Numbered from the stretch's first letter, positions 30,005 through 39,390 are shown. The stretch: DNA of 64,000 nt from CAWGJC01 sp965276665 (GCA_965276665.1 OZ255620.1:3596001-3660000), one strand, 5' to 3'. Notes: generated from the sequence alone by a model not told the origin. A program made the numbers and translations.

Positions 30005-30823
30005 TCAGGAGCCGCGCAGATCGAGCCGTTCGCGGATGCGGCGCGCGTAGGCGCCGAACTCCGGCGTGGCCTGCAGGTCGAGCGAGCGGGGACGCGGCAG
30101 GTCGATGTCGAGGATGTCGGCGATCCGGCCGGGCCGCGGCGACATCACCACCACACGATCCGACAGGAAAACCGACTCCGCGATCGAATGTGTAATCAGC
30201 ATGATCGTCTTGCGCGAGGCGCTCCAGATGTCCAGCAGATCGAGGTTCATCTGCTCGCGCGTCATCGCGTCCAGCGCGCCGAACGGCTCGTCCATCATCA
30301 GGAAGGCCGGATCCAGCAGCAGGCTGCGGGCGATTCCGGCGCGCTGCTGCATGCCGCCTGACAGCTCGTTGGGATATTGCGCGCCGAACCCGTCCAGGTG
30401 GGTCAATCGCAACAATTCCTCCGCCCGCGGCGCATAGGTCGCCATCGGCAGGCGGTGAACGATGGCGGGCAGCAGCACGTTCTGCAGGATGGTGCGGTAG
30501 GGCAGCAACAGCGGCTCCTGGAACACCACGCCCACATCGCGGCTCGGCCCCTCCACCGGCCGTCCGTTCAGCAGCACATCGCCCGACGTGCGCGGCAGCA
30601 CCCCGGCCAGAATGGCCAGCATCGTGCTCTTGCCGCAGCCGCTGGGTCCGACGACGGAGATGAACTCGCCCGGATCGATGCGGAATGACACGCGATCCAG
30701 CGCCGTCGTGACGCCGCCGCTGCGGCTCTGAAACCGCTTCGTCAGATCGGTGACGACGGCCAGCGGCCGCCCTGCCGGCGGCTCTTGCTGCACGGCCGCA
30801 ACCGCTTCGCCCGCGTGCGTCAT
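30005..30823 (-). CDS. ABC transporter ATP-binding protein, TauB/SsuB family
   Basis: A 272 aa cytoplasmic ATPase. Walker A is GPSGCGKST (about residues 59-67), the Q-loop is VVFQEPLLLPYRT, the signature is LSGGMQQR, Walker B is FLMMDEPFGALD and the H-loop is MLITHSIAE. An N-terminal extension of about 20 residues precedes the core. Its start overlaps the stop of the enoyl-CoA hydratase gene by 4 bases (ATGA), so transport and catabolic genes are translationally linked. Confidence 0.95.
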   Translation of the reverse strand: MTHAGEAVAAVQQEPPAGRPLAVVTDLTKRFQSRSGGVTTALDRVSFRIDPGEFISVVGPSGCGKSTMLAILAGVLPRTSGDVLLNGRPVEGPSRDVGVVFQEPLLLPYRTILQNVLLPAIVHRLPMATYAPRAEELLRLTHLDGFGAQYPNELSGGMQQRAGIARSLLLDPAFLMMDEPFGALDAMTREQMNLDLLDIWSASRKTIMLITHSIAESVFLSDRVVVMSPRPGRIADILDIDLPRPRSLDLQATPEFGAYARRIRERLDLRGS

Positions 30824-31599
30824 CGTCCCTGGAACTCCGGCTTGCGCTTCTCGCGGAACGCAGCCGCCGCTTCCAGCCGGTCCGCGGTGCCGAGCAGCGA
30901 CGCCCCCACATCCATCTCGAGTCGGATTGCGGATCGCAGGTCGAGATCGCTCCCGCGCTGGAGCACCTCCTTGGTCGCGACCGTCGCCAGCGGCGCAACC
31001 TGGCCGATCGCCTGCGCCACCCGCTCGGCGAGCGCATCCACCTCGCCGATGGGCGCCAGCCGCGTGACGAGGCCGATCCGGTGCGCCTCTTCCGCGCCCA
31101 GCCGCTCGCAGGTGAGCATCATGTCCATCGCCCGCCCCTGCCCGACGATCCGCGCCAGCCGCGGCGATCCGCCGGCGCCGGTGATGATGCCCCGCGTCGG
31201 CTCGGGAAACCCGAAGCTGGCGTCGGCCGAGGCGACGCGGATGTCGCAGGCGACCGCCATCTCCAACCCACCGCCCAGGCAGAACCCGTGGATCGCCGCG
31301 ATGATCGGCTTGCGCAGCTCGAGGAACACCGCGGGCCAGTAGTTCCTCAGCCGTTTTTCACGCTCGGCATGCGGGCTGTCGACCGGGCCGAATTCCTTGA
31401 TGTCGGCCCCGGCGCAGAACGCCCTCGGGCCGGCGCCGCGGATCACCGTCGCGCGGATCCCCGGATCGGCATCCGCCTCGCGCAGCAGGGCGGGCAGGCG
31501 GTGGCGCATCGCCTCGTTGATGGCGTTCATCGCGTCGGGCCGGTTCAGCGTGATCCAGGCGACCGCGCCCTTGCGCTCCATCAGCACCACATCGGTCAT
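30820..31599 (-). CDS. Enoyl-CoA hydratase/isomerase (crotonase) family protein
   Basis: A 259 aa crotonase-fold enzyme. It shows AWITLNRPDAMNAINEAM, the oxyanion-hole segments GAGPRAFCAGADIKEF and HGFCLGGGLEMAVACDIRVA, and FGFPEPTRGIITGAGGSPRLAR. It probably hydrates the enoyl-CoA made by the neighbouring acyl-CoA dehydrogenases, giving the beta-hydroxyacyl-CoA. It is joined by 4-base overlaps to the genes on both sides. Whether it is a hydratase or an isomerase depends on active-site acids that cannot be judged by eye. Confidence 0.9.
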   Translation of the reverse strand: MTDVVLMERKGAVAWITLNRPDAMNAINEAMRHRLPALLREADADPGIRATVIRGAGPRAFCAGADIKEFGPVDSPHAEREKRLRNYWPAVFLELRKPIIAAIHGFCLGGGLEMAVACDIRVASADASFGFPEPTRGIITGAGGSPRLARIVGQGRAMDMMLTCERLGAEEAHRIGLVTRLAPIGEVDALAERVAQAIGQVAPLATVATKEVLQRGSDLDLRSAIRLEMDVGASLLGTADRLEAAAAFREKRKPEFQGR

Positions 31600-32753
31600 G
31601 CGCGCGCGCCCCCTTCGCGGACCAGGTCGCGCGCGATCAGCATCCGGTGGATCTCCGACGCGCCCTCGCCCACACGATAGTGCCTAATGTCGCGGTAGAA
31701 GCGTTCGACCGGATAGCTGCGCACCAGTCCCATCCCGCCGTGGATCTGCACCGACCGGTCCGCCACGCGCCCGACCATCTCGGAGCAGAACAGCTTGCAC
31801 ATGCTTGCGCCGGTGCCGACGTCGTTCCCGGCCTCGACCTGGCGCAGCGTGTCGTAGACCAGCGCCCGAGCCGCCTGCAGCTCGACGGCGGAGTCGGCCA
31901 GCATCCACTGGATCGCCTGCCGCTCGGACAGCGGCTTGCCGAAGGTGCTGCGCGTGCGCGCATGCTCGACCGCCAGCTCCAGAAGCCGGTCCGCCGCCCC
32001 GATGCAGGAGGCCGAGACGCCGAGTCGTCCGTCCGTCAGCGACCCCATGGCGATCTTGAAGCCTTCGCCGACGGCGCCCAGCACGGCCCCGTCCGGCACG
32101 CGGCAGTTCTCGAATGTCAGTTCCGCCAGCTTGACGATCGAGCCGATCGTGTCCTCCTCGCGCGTTACGGTGAAGCCCGGCGTGCCGCGATCGATCAGGA
32201 AGGCGGTGATGCCGCCCCGCGCGCGCTTCTGCGGATCGGTCACCGCCATCAGCAGGATGACATCGGCAGCCGCCCCGCCGCTGATGTAGTGCTTGCGCCC
32301 ATCGATCGCCCAGCCGCCCTCCGCCCGCACCGCCCGGGTGCGCATCGCGGCCGAGTCCGATCCGGCGTCGGGCTCGGTCAGCGCGAAGGCGGCCTGGCTC
32401 CGGCCGCTGACCAGGCCGGGCAAGTGGCGTTCCCGCTGCGCCGGTGTGCCGTGGCGCGCGATCGCCATGGGCGTGAGGCCGCTGGAATAGTCGATGATCG
32501 ACGTGAAGTAGCGGTGCGAGCGGCTGACTTCCTCGAGCAGCAGGCAGTATGCCGACACCCCCAGGCCGACGCCGCCGAACGCCTCGTCCAGCCGGGCGCC
32601 CAGGTACCCGGCCTCGCGCAACCGCTCCACCGCTTCGGGCGGCACCTCCCCGGTCTCGTCCATCCGGCGCGCCAGCGGCTCCAGCTCGCGCGTGGTGAAC
32701 CGGCGCAGGGTGGCGCGCATCTCCTCCAGCTCCGGCGACAACGCAGGCGTCAT
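31596..32753 (-). CDS. Acyl-CoA dehydrogenase
   Basis: A 385 aa FAD enzyme that introduces a 2,3-double bond into an acyl-CoA. ATG at 32753 (MTPALSPELEEM) overlaps the preceding stop by 4 bases; the open frame continues upstream to 32855 but inside the neighbour. Family signatures include AFALTEPDAGSDSAAM, KHYISGGAAADV, RSTFGKPLSERQAIQWMLAD, IHGGMGLVRSYPVERFYRDIR, and the catalytic-Glu region YRVGEGASEI near the C-terminus. It is paralogous to the enzyme at 39391-40539, and the two could form a heteromer or act at different steps. Confidence 0.95.
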   Translation of the reverse strand: MTPALSPELEEMRATLRRFTTRELEPLARRMDETGEVPPEAVERLREAGYLGARLDEAFGGVGLGVSAYCLLLEEVSRSHRYFTSIIDYSSGLTPMAIARHGTPAQRERHLPGLVSGRSQAAFALTEPDAGSDSAAMRTRAVRAEGGWAIDGRKHYISGGAAADVILLMAVTDPQKRARGGITAFLIDRGTPGFTVTREEDTIGSIVKLAELTFENCRVPDGAVLGAVGEGFKIAMGSLTDGRLGVSASCIGAADRLLELAVEHARTRSTFGKPLSERQAIQWMLADSAVELQAARALVYDTLRQVEAGNDVGTGASMCKLFCSEMVGRVADRSVQIHGGMGLVRSYPVERFYRDIRHYRVGEGASEIHRMLIARDLVREGGARA

Positions 32754-33490
32754 GCGGCTTCTCCCTGCCTCGACGCGGCCAGCACTTGCGGGCGGCTGCG
32801 CTCCGTCTCCTCGATGGCGCGCGCAAGCACCTCGCGCCGGCCGCGCTGCACCCATGCCTTGTTCAGGCCGAAAGCCGTCGCGGGCTTCGCGGCAAGCGCC
32901 GCCGCCGCCGCCAACGCCGTCTCACGCACCGCCGCCGGGGAGACGCGCGCGGCAAGCCCGCGTTCGGCCGCCTCCGCCGCCGGCATCGGGCGGCCGGACA
33001 GCACCAGGTCGGCGGCCAGCGCGCTGCCCGCCAAGTCCGTCAGGATCGCGAGGCCGAGCAGCGTCGGCATCCCGACGTCGATCTCCGGCAGCACCAGCCG
33101 GCTCGTGTCGGCCATCACGACGTGATCCGACAGCAGCGCCAGCATCGCCCCCGCTCCGGCCGCCACCCCGTTCACCGCGCAGACCAGCGGCTTGGTGAAC
33201 CCGAGCACCGCGTCCAGCATGTCCTTCAGCGCCGCCGCGCGCTGGCCGGCGATAATTTCGGGCGGCAGGTTGTCGGGGTTCTTCAGGTCGGCGCCCGCGC
33301 AGAACACCCGGTCGCCGGCGCCGCTCAGCACCACGGCGTGCTGCGCCGGATCCGCTTGCGCATCGCGGATCGCCGCGCAGAAATGTCGGCTGACCGCCGG
33401 ATTGATCGCGTTCGCCGCACGCGGCCGGTCGATCGTCAGCACCGTGATGCCAGGCGCGGCTTCGCGCTCGATCCGCAGCTCGCCGCTCAT
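32750..33490 (-). CDS. Enoyl-CoA hydratase/isomerase (crotonase) family protein, second copy
   Basis: A 246 aa crotonase-fold protein. Motifs are VLTIDRPRAANAINPAVSRHF, GAGDRVFCAGADLKNPDNLPP (first oxyanion-hole peptide) and CAVNGVAAGAGAMLALLSDHVVMA (second), then LVLPEIDVGMPTLLG. The PTLLG stretch replaces the usual PGAGG, so the active site differs from that of the first crotonase (30820-31599), suggesting a different reaction, such as isomerisation or hydrolysis. It is joined by ATGA overlaps to the NDP-forming ligase upstream and the dehydrogenase downstream. Confidence 0.88.
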   Translation of the reverse strand: MSGELRIEREAAPGITVLTIDRPRAANAINPAVSRHFCAAIRDAQADPAQHAVVLSGAGDRVFCAGADLKNPDNLPPEIIAGQRAAALKDMLDAVLGFTKPLVCAVNGVAAGAGAMLALLSDHVVMADTSRLVLPEIDVGMPTLLGLAILTDLAGSALAADLVLSGRPMPAAEAAERGLAARVSPAAVRETALAAAAALAAKPATAFGLNKAWVQRGRREVLARAIEETERSRPQVLAASRQGEAA

Positions 33491-35622
33491 GGCGCCGCTC
33501 CGCGCAGGATGAGGGCATCGACGATCCGCACGCCCGCCGTCCCGGCCATGACGGGATTGAGGTCGAGTTCCGCGATCTCCCCGGCCAGGTCCGACGCAAG
33601 CCAGGAGAGCCGCACGATGGCATCGCACAGGGCCGACACATCCGCCGCCTTTCGTCCGCGCGCGCCGGCCAGGACCGCGAAGCCCCTCAGCGACCGCAAC
33701 ATCGCCAGCGCCTCGTCCGCCGACACCGGGGCGAGACGGAGGGCGACATCGCCCAGGATCTCCACGAAAATGCCGCCGAGCGCCGCTGCGATCACCGGAC
33801 CGAACACCGGGTCGCGCTTGATGCCCAGCATGATCTCGACGCCGGGCGGCACCATCTCCTGCACCAGCACGCCGTGCAGCCGTGCGCCAGGCGCGTTCCG
33901 GGCGGCGGCGTCCATGATGTCCGCGAAGGCCGCGGCCACCGCCTCGCCGCCCTGGACGTTCAGGCGGACGCCGCCGCTCTCCGTCTTGTGCGGGATGTCG
34001 GGCGACTCGATCTTCAGCGCCACCGGACCGCCCGCGGCCGCCGCGAACGCGACCGCCTGTTCCGGCGTCTTCGCCAGCGCCTCCCGCGTCACCGGTAGGC
34101 CGTAGGCCGCGAGCACGGACTTGCTGGTCCGTTCGGTGAGGCTCGCCGCGCCACCGTCGCCCAACCGACGCCGCGCCTCCTGCGCATCCACCCCCGGCGG
34201 CCGCACCGCCCGATCCCGCTGCGGTCGCGCCGCCGCGAACGCCCCGTAATCCGCCGCCCGCCGCACCGCGTTCAGCAGCGGCGCCGTGTCGCGGAACATC
34301 GGCACCTGGGCTTGCGCGAAATGAGCCGGCCCCAGCGACGGATCGTCGTTGCAGCCGCCCGACCACAACACCGCCATCGCCTTGGGGGCGGCCTGCGCCG
34401 CCTCGATCACCCGGTCGATCTCGCTCCGGCTGGCGAAGGTCAGGATCGGCACCATGACGTCCACGTTCGCGTCGGTGGTCACGATGTCCAGCACGCGGCC
34501 GTAGGTGTCCTGCTGACCGATCGCCGCCGCCGTCAGGTCCGTCGGGTTCGCCACGCGGCCGAAGCCCGGCAGATGCTGCGCGAGCGCCTGCTGCGTCTCT
34601 GCCGTGTAATCCGGCCATTCCAGCCCGGCCAGCGCACCCTGGTCCGTCAGCAGCACCGCATTCCCGCCCGAGATCGCCATGCCGCCCAGCCGCCGGCCCT
34701 GCGGTCGCCGGTCGCGGTGCCGCAGCAGCATGGCCGTCTCGTACAGCTCGCTGCAATCGTCCACCCGGACCAGCCCATACTGACGGAACGCCGCATCATG
34801 CACCGCGTCCGATCCGGTGACGGCGCCGGTGTGCGACGCCGCCGCCTTCTGCCCCTGCTCCGTCCGGCCGAGCTTCAGCACGATGATCGGCTTGCCCGCC
34901 TCCGCCGCGCGCTCCGCCAGGACGGCCAGCTTGGCGCCGCTCGAGATCCGCTCCGCCAGCAGAAGGATGACGTCGGTGGCGGGATCCTCGACCATGAAAT
35001 GCGCGAAGTCCAGCGCGTCGAGGTCGGCGTCGTTGCCGCAGCTCACCTCGTAGCTGATCGGCACGCCTGATTGCTGCGCCCGCCACATCACGTTGATCTG
35101 GCCCAGGCCGCCGCTATGCGCGACCACGCCGACATTGCCCGCCGGCGCGCGACCCTGGGCGACGGATGCGGTCGAGGTCAGCGCGAACCCATCGACGAAG
35201 TTGATGAACCCGTTGCAGTTCGGCCCCATGATGCGCAGGCCGGTGCGCCGGGCGAGCGCCGAAACCTCGGCCTGCATCGCCCGGCCCGCCTCCGTCCCGG
35301 TCTCGAGGAACCCTGCCGTGAACACGGTCGCGAACTTCGCTCCCCGCTGCGCGCATTCCTCCAGCACCGGCAGCACGTGCCCGAACGGCACCACCACGCC
35401 GACATGGTCCGGCGCCTCCGGCAACGCGGACACGCTGGGAAAGCACGGCATGCCGGCGATCTCGGCGCGGCGCGGGTTCACCGGGAACACCTTGCCGGTA
35501 TAGCCGAACCGGCCGAGCAGCTGCAGGCAGCGGCCGCCGAATTTCGTCAGGTCGTCCGTCGCGCCGACCAGCGCCACGGAAGCCGGGTTGAAGAAGGCGC
35601 GCAGGTCCGGGAAGACGGTCAT
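33487..35622 (-). CDS. Acyl-CoA synthetase, NDP-forming (acetate-CoA ligase type)
   Basis: A 711 aa single-chain ligase with the order: CoA-binding domain (about 1-130, PASVALVGATDDLTKFGGR and GKVFPVNPRR), succinyl-CoA-ligase-like domains (about 140-460) and a C-terminal ATP-grasp domain (about 480-711, ALKIESPDIPHKTESGGVRLN and VLVQEMVPPGVEIMLG). The phospho-His loop is present as ASHTGAVTGSDAVHDAAF. Such enzymes activate carboxylic acids to CoA thioesters with ATP giving ADP. Both neighbours are joined by 4-base overlaps. Together with the AMP-forming ligase next to it, the operon encodes two independent ways to form a CoA ester. Confidence 0.92.
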   Translation of the reverse strand: MTVFPDLRAFFNPASVALVGATDDLTKFGGRCLQLLGRFGYTGKVFPVNPRRAEIAGMPCFPSVSALPEAPDHVGVVVPFGHVLPVLEECAQRGAKFATVFTAGFLETGTEAGRAMQAEVSALARRTGLRIMGPNCNGFINFVDGFALTSTASVAQGRAPAGNVGVVAHSGGLGQINVMWRAQQSGVPISYEVSCGNDADLDALDFAHFMVEDPATDVILLLAERISSGAKLAVLAERAAEAGKPIIVLKLGRTEQGQKAAASHTGAVTGSDAVHDAAFRQYGLVRVDDCSELYETAMLLRHRDRRPQGRRLGGMAISGGNAVLLTDQGALAGLEWPDYTAETQQALAQHLPGFGRVANPTDLTAAAIGQQDTYGRVLDIVTTDANVDVMVPILTFASRSEIDRVIEAAQAAPKAMAVLWSGGCNDDPSLGPAHFAQAQVPMFRDTAPLLNAVRRAADYGAFAAARPQRDRAVRPPGVDAQEARRRLGDGGAASLTERTSKSVLAAYGLPVTREALAKTPEQAVAFAAAAGGPVALKIESPDIPHKTESGGVRLNVQGGEAVAAAFADIMDAAARNAPGARLHGVLVQEMVPPGVEIMLGIKRDPVFGPVIAAALGGIFVEILGDVALRLAPVSADEALAMLRSLRGFAVLAGARGRKAADVSALCDAIVRLSWLASDLAGEIAELDLNPVMAGTAGVRIVDALILRGAAP

Positions 35623-37247
35623 GACGCGAGTCCGAACCGCTGCCGGGCGTGCGCGGCAAGCTTCGACTTCTGGATCTTGGCGCTGGCCGTCATGCCGATG
35701 TCGTCGAAGCTGTCCACGATCGCGAGGTAGCGCGGCACCTTGAAATTCGCCATGTGCTGGCGCGACCAGGCCAGCAGCGCGTCCTCATCCGCCTCCGCCC
35801 CGTCATTCAGGATCAGGAACGCCGCAGGCACCTCGGTCAGGCGCGGATCGGGCACGCCGACCACCTGAGCCTGCTTCACCGCCGGATGCTGGTGCAGCAC
35901 GTTCTCGATGTCCGCCGGCGCCACGTTCTCGCCGCCGACGCGGATGATCTCCTTCAGCCGGCCGATGAAGCAGACCTTCCCGTCCGCGCGCATCCGGCCA
36001 AAATCGCCCGTGCGCAGCTCGCGATCAGGCCCCAGGGCGGCCGCCGTCTCCTCCGGCTTGCGGTAGTATTCCCGCATCAGGCTCCAGCCCCGCACGCGGA
36101 TCTCGCCCGAGCTGTCCGGCGGCACCGTCTCGCCCGTGACCGGATCGGCGATGCGGACAAGGAGGCCGGGATGCGGGTGCGCCCAGCCGTCCAGCCGGTC
36201 CTCCACCGGGTCGCTCCACAACGTCTCGAAGATGTTGGGGGATGCCTCCGACAATCCGTAGCCCGTGACGACCTCGGTGGCGCCCATCGCCTCCATCACG
36301 CGCCGCACGACCGGTGGCGAGCAGGCCAGCATGCCGCCACGCACGGCCAGGCGCCGCCGCGGCAGATCCGGCTCGCCCAGCATCATCAAAAACATCGTGT
36401 CGTTCCCGGAGATGTGCGTGCAGCGCTCGGATTCAGCCAGCGCGAGCGCACCTGCCGGCTCGAACCGCGTCATCGTCACCAGCGTGCAGCCGTGCAGCAC
36501 GGCGACGAGCACGGACAGCACCGAGCCGGCCACATGGAAGAAGGGCCGGGTGCTCAGATGGCGGTCGCCCGGGCGGAACCCCATGCAGGCGCCGACATGC
36601 CAGGCGACGCCCAGGATCGACTGCTGGAACAACATCGCGCCCTTCGGGAACGACGTGGTGCCCGAGGTATACTGGATCAGCGCCACGTCATCGGGTACGG
36701 AGACGTCGGGCAAGGCGGCGCCTGCCTTGAAGGTTGTGTAAGGCAGGCATGCGGCCGGCACGTCGCCGCCGATCACCACCACCTTTGCCAGGCACGGCAG
36801 GTCTGGACCAGGCAGCTCCCTGTCGATCGCCGGGCAGATCTCGCGCAGCATCGCGATGAAGTCGATCCCCAGCAGCCGGTCGTCGACGAACAGGAACCTC
36901 GCGTCGGACTGGCGCAGCATGTAGGCGATCTCCTGCGCCTTCAGCCGCGTGTTCACGGCCACCGTGACCGCACCCAGCGCGCAGCCCGCCAGGAACAGCA
37001 CCAGCCAATCGTCCGTGTTTCCCAGGCAAAGCGCCATGTGGTCGCCACGCCGCACACCCAACGCGGCCAGCGCGGCGGCTCCCCGAGCCACCCGCTCGGA
37101 GAGGGCGCCGAACGTCAGCCGCCGGTCGCCGTTCACGAAGGCCTCGGTGCCGGGCCAGAGCCGTGCGGCGCGGCGTACGGCGTCGGCCACCGTGGTCGGG
37201 ATGCCTTCGGGCAGAATTGGGGCGGGGACATCCACGCGGTCGGTCAT
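35619..37247 (-). CDS. AMP-forming acyl-CoA synthetase (CaiC/fatty-acid ligase type)
   Basis: A 542 aa adenylate-forming ligase. The P-loop-like core is IQYTSGTTSFPKGAM; further motifs are TGYGLSEASPNIFE, GEIRVRGWSLMREYYRKPEET, LRTGDFGRM, GRLKEIIRVGGENVAPADIE and the C-terminal catalytic lysine region SAKIQKSKL. It activates a carboxylic acid via an acyl-adenylate. It overlaps the citrate-synthase-fold gene upstream and the NDP-forming ligase downstream by 4 bases each. The substrate range cannot be deduced by reading. Confidence 0.94.
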   Translation of the reverse strand: MTDRVDVPAPILPEGIPTTVADAVRRAARLWPGTEAFVNGDRRLTFGALSERVARGAAALAALGVRRGDHMALCLGNTDDWLVLFLAGCALGAVTVAVNTRLKAQEIAYMLRQSDARFLFVDDRLLGIDFIAMLREICPAIDRELPGPDLPCLAKVVVIGGDVPAACLPYTTFKAGAALPDVSVPDDVALIQYTSGTTSFPKGAMLFQQSILGVAWHVGACMGFRPGDRHLSTRPFFHVAGSVLSVLVAVLHGCTLVTMTRFEPAGALALAESERCTHISGNDTMFLMMLGEPDLPRRRLAVRGGMLACSPPVVRRVMEAMGATEVVTGYGLSEASPNIFETLWSDPVEDRLDGWAHPHPGLLVRIADPVTGETVPPDSSGEIRVRGWSLMREYYRKPEETAAALGPDRELRTGDFGRMRADGKVCFIGRLKEIIRVGGENVAPADIENVLHQHPAVKQAQVVGVPDPRLTEVPAAFLILNDGAEADEDALLAWSRQHMANFKVPRYLAIVDSFDDIGMTASAKIQKSKLAAHARQRFGLAS

Positions 37248-38026
37248 GCGTCGCTCGGAGAGGGTTCTTCGTAGGGGATGGCGTCGTCCACCAGGCGCCA
37301 GATGCGGCGCCCGGAGCGGGTCTTCTCGTTCTCGATCAGATGTCCGGGCAGGCCGCCCGCGCGAGATACCACCGCCAGCGCGCGCATCGCGCCGAGCGGG
37401 ATGCCGATCTCGAGCAGCAGCGCGCCGATGGCGCCCGTGGCGTTGATGGTCAGATGCCGGCCGCTCGCCGCGTCCAGCGCCGCCCCCAGCGTCCGCAGCA
37501 GCTTCACATACGCGCCGTCGAACCCGGTCTCCGCAGCCAGCTGCAGCAAACGTTGCGCCCGTGGGTCATCTGGCTTGTGCAGCCGGTGGCCGAAGCCGGG
37601 CACCGCCAACCCGTCGCGCCGGTGCTCCGCCACCACCTGCTCGCAAAAGGCAGCCGGGTCCGCGCCGCCCGACACGCCACGGTGCAGGAGACGCGAGCAG
37701 CCCTCCATCGTGCCGACGAAAACGCCGCCGACGGCCAGCAGCCCGCCCGCCATCGCCACCTGCGGCTCACCCGGCACGTTGTCGGCCAACATGCGCGCGA
37801 TGATCGCGCTGGGCGTAAGCCCATGCTCCATCAAGGTGACCAGGCAGGCGTCCAGCAGGCGCGTCTCCGCCGGCAAGGGCATGCGCGTGGTGGTCAGGAA
37901 ATAGACCATCTCGGTGTACGAAGCGCGGCCGATCAGGTCCTCGACCAGATTTTTGCCGCGGACCCAGATGGTCTTCTCGTCCGAGCGCGTGATGCTCGTC
38001 GTCAAACTTTGCTCTGGCTTGGCCAT
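37244..38026 (-). CDS. Citrate-synthase-fold lyase (citryl-CoA lyase-like)
   Basis: A 260 aa protein corresponding to the C-terminal two thirds of citrate synthase and similar to proteins called citryl-CoA lyase. The second catalytic His region is present as AVPGFGHRLHKPDDPRA. The first His region of citrate synthase (HGGA-type) is replaced by VGTMEGCSRLLHRG, and the catalytic Asp position appears as Asn in TINATGAIG. This pattern suits C-C cleavage or a modified condensation rather than citrate synthesis. ATG at 38026 has an AAGGAGA site. It is the first of seven genes chained by ATGA overlaps. Confidence 0.82.
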   Translation of the reverse strand: MAKPEQSLTTSITRSDEKTIWVRGKNLVEDLIGRASYTEMVYFLTTTRMPLPAETRLLDACLVTLMEHGLTPSAIIARMLADNVPGEPQVAMAGGLLAVGGVFVGTMEGCSRLLHRGVSGGADPAAFCEQVVAEHRRDGLAVPGFGHRLHKPDDPRAQRLLQLAAETGFDGAYVKLLRTLGAALDAASGRHLTINATGAIGALLLEIGIPLGAMRALAVVSRAGGLPGHLIENEKTRSGRRIWRLVDDAIPYEEPSPSDA

Positions 38027-38037
38027 ATCGAGTCTCC

Positions 38038-39366
38038 TTAGGGTCCCGCCGCCTGTTCCCGCAGCGCGCGCGCCGGCACCCCGATCACCAGGGTCAGCGC
38101 GCCGAACAGGATGACCGCAGCGCTGATCTGCAGGCCGAGCGCCAGGCTGCCGGTCTCGGTCTTGATCCAGCCGAGCAGCACGGGCGCCAACGCCGCGCCG
38201 ATCGAGCCGAGCGAGGTCACCAGGGAGATGCCGCCCGCCGCGGCCGATCGCGACAGGTAGACGGTCGGCACCATCCAGAAGGTCGTCATGGCCGAGTAAT
38301 GTCCGGCCGCCGTCAGCGCGAGCAGCACGATCACGATCGTGGGCTGGTTCCAATAGATCGAGATCAGCAGGAGGCTCACGGCGGCCGTGGTGTAGGAGCA
38401 GGCGGCATGCCACCGCCGCTCGCGATGCTTGTCGGAGTGCCAGCCCACCAGCAGCATCGTCGCCGTCGCCACCACCAGCGGCAGGGCGGTCAGCGTGCCG
38501 ACGTTCAGGACGTCCTTCACCCCGGATGCGTTGATGATGAGCGGCGACCAGAACGAGATCGCGTTGGCCAGCACGTAGCCGCAACCGCACACCATCGCCA
38601 TCACGTACAGCTTGGGGTCGCGCAGCGCCTTCAGGAAGTTGTAGTGGCTGGGCCGCGCGTTGGCCGCCCGCTCAGCCGCGAGGTCGGCCTCCACGGCGTC
38701 TCGCTCCTCTGCCGTCAGCCATGGTGCGCTGCGCGGGTTGTCGGCCAGCACCCGGTACGCGACGAACCCCAGCAGCACCGACGGGATGCCTTCCATCAGG
38801 AACATCCACTGATAGCCGCGCAGCCCGAGCGTTCCCTCGAAGCCGTGCATGATCGCGCCCGAGAAGAGGCTGCCGAGCGCACCGGAGATCGGCAGGCTGA
38901 GCAGGAACACCGAATTCATCCGGGCCCGCGTGGACGACGGGAACCAGTAGGTCAGGTAGAGGATGACGCCTGGGAAAAACCCGGCCTCCGACGCACCGAG
39001 CAGGAAGCGCACGACGTAGAACTGCATCGGGGTGCGGACGAACACCATGCCGGCCGAAATCAGGCCCCACAGAACCATGATGCGCAGGAAGGTCTTGCGA
39101 ACCCCGATCCGGTCCAGCATCAGGTTGCTGGGGATCTCGAACAGGATGAAGCCGACGAAAAACAAGGCGACGCCGACGCCGTAGATCTGGTCTGTGAAGC
39201 CCAGGTCGCCGCGCATCTGCAGCTGCGCCATGCCGATGTTGATGCGGTCTATGAAGTTGGCGATGTAGCACACGATCAGCATCGGCATGATGCGCCAGAA
39301 CACCTTGGCGTACGCCCGGCTGCGGACCGTCCCCGGGAGAGGAACGGCGACGGCGGCATGAGCCAT
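38038..39366 (-). CDS. MFS transporter, anion:cation symporter family
   Basis: A 442 aa twelve-helix carrier of the ACS group (relatives of phthalate, 4-hydroxyphenylacetate and galactonate permeases). Typical pieces are YIANFIDRINIGMAQLQM, FFVGFILFEIPSNLMLDRIGVRKT (motif A region), LLGASEAGFFPGVILYLTYWFPS and the central loop ending WLTAEERDAVEADL. It would bring an organic acid into the cell as an alternative to the TauABC-type importer in the same operon. It is located 11 bases before the citrate-synthase-fold gene. Confidence 0.93.
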   Translation of the reverse strand: MAHAAVAVPLPGTVRSRAYAKVFWRIMPMLIVCYIANFIDRINIGMAQLQMRGDLGFTDQIYGVGVALFFVGFILFEIPSNLMLDRIGVRKTFLRIMVLWGLISAGMVFVRTPMQFYVVRFLLGASEAGFFPGVILYLTYWFPSSTRARMNSVFLLSLPISGALGSLFSGAIMHGFEGTLGLRGYQWMFLMEGIPSVLLGFVAYRVLADNPRSAPWLTAEERDAVEADLAAERAANARPSHYNFLKALRDPKLYVMAMVCGCGYVLANAISFWSPLIINASGVKDVLNVGTLTALPLVVATATMLLVGWHSDKHRERRWHAACSYTTAAVSLLLISIYWNQPTIVIVLLALTAAGHYSAMTTFWMVPTVYLSRSAAAGGISLVTSLGSIGAALAPVLLGWIKTETGSLALGLQISAAVILFGALTLVIGVPARALREQAAGP

Positions 39367-39390
39367 GATCCGGTTTTCCCTTGGCCTTAT

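Noticed and set aside
32750..34756. A 668-codon minus frame that seems to fuse Arg/Ala/Gly-rich sequence to the crotonase
   Set aside because: The first 420 residues are an out-of-frame reading of the NDP-forming ligase gene; the crotonase starts at 33490 with an ATGA overlap.
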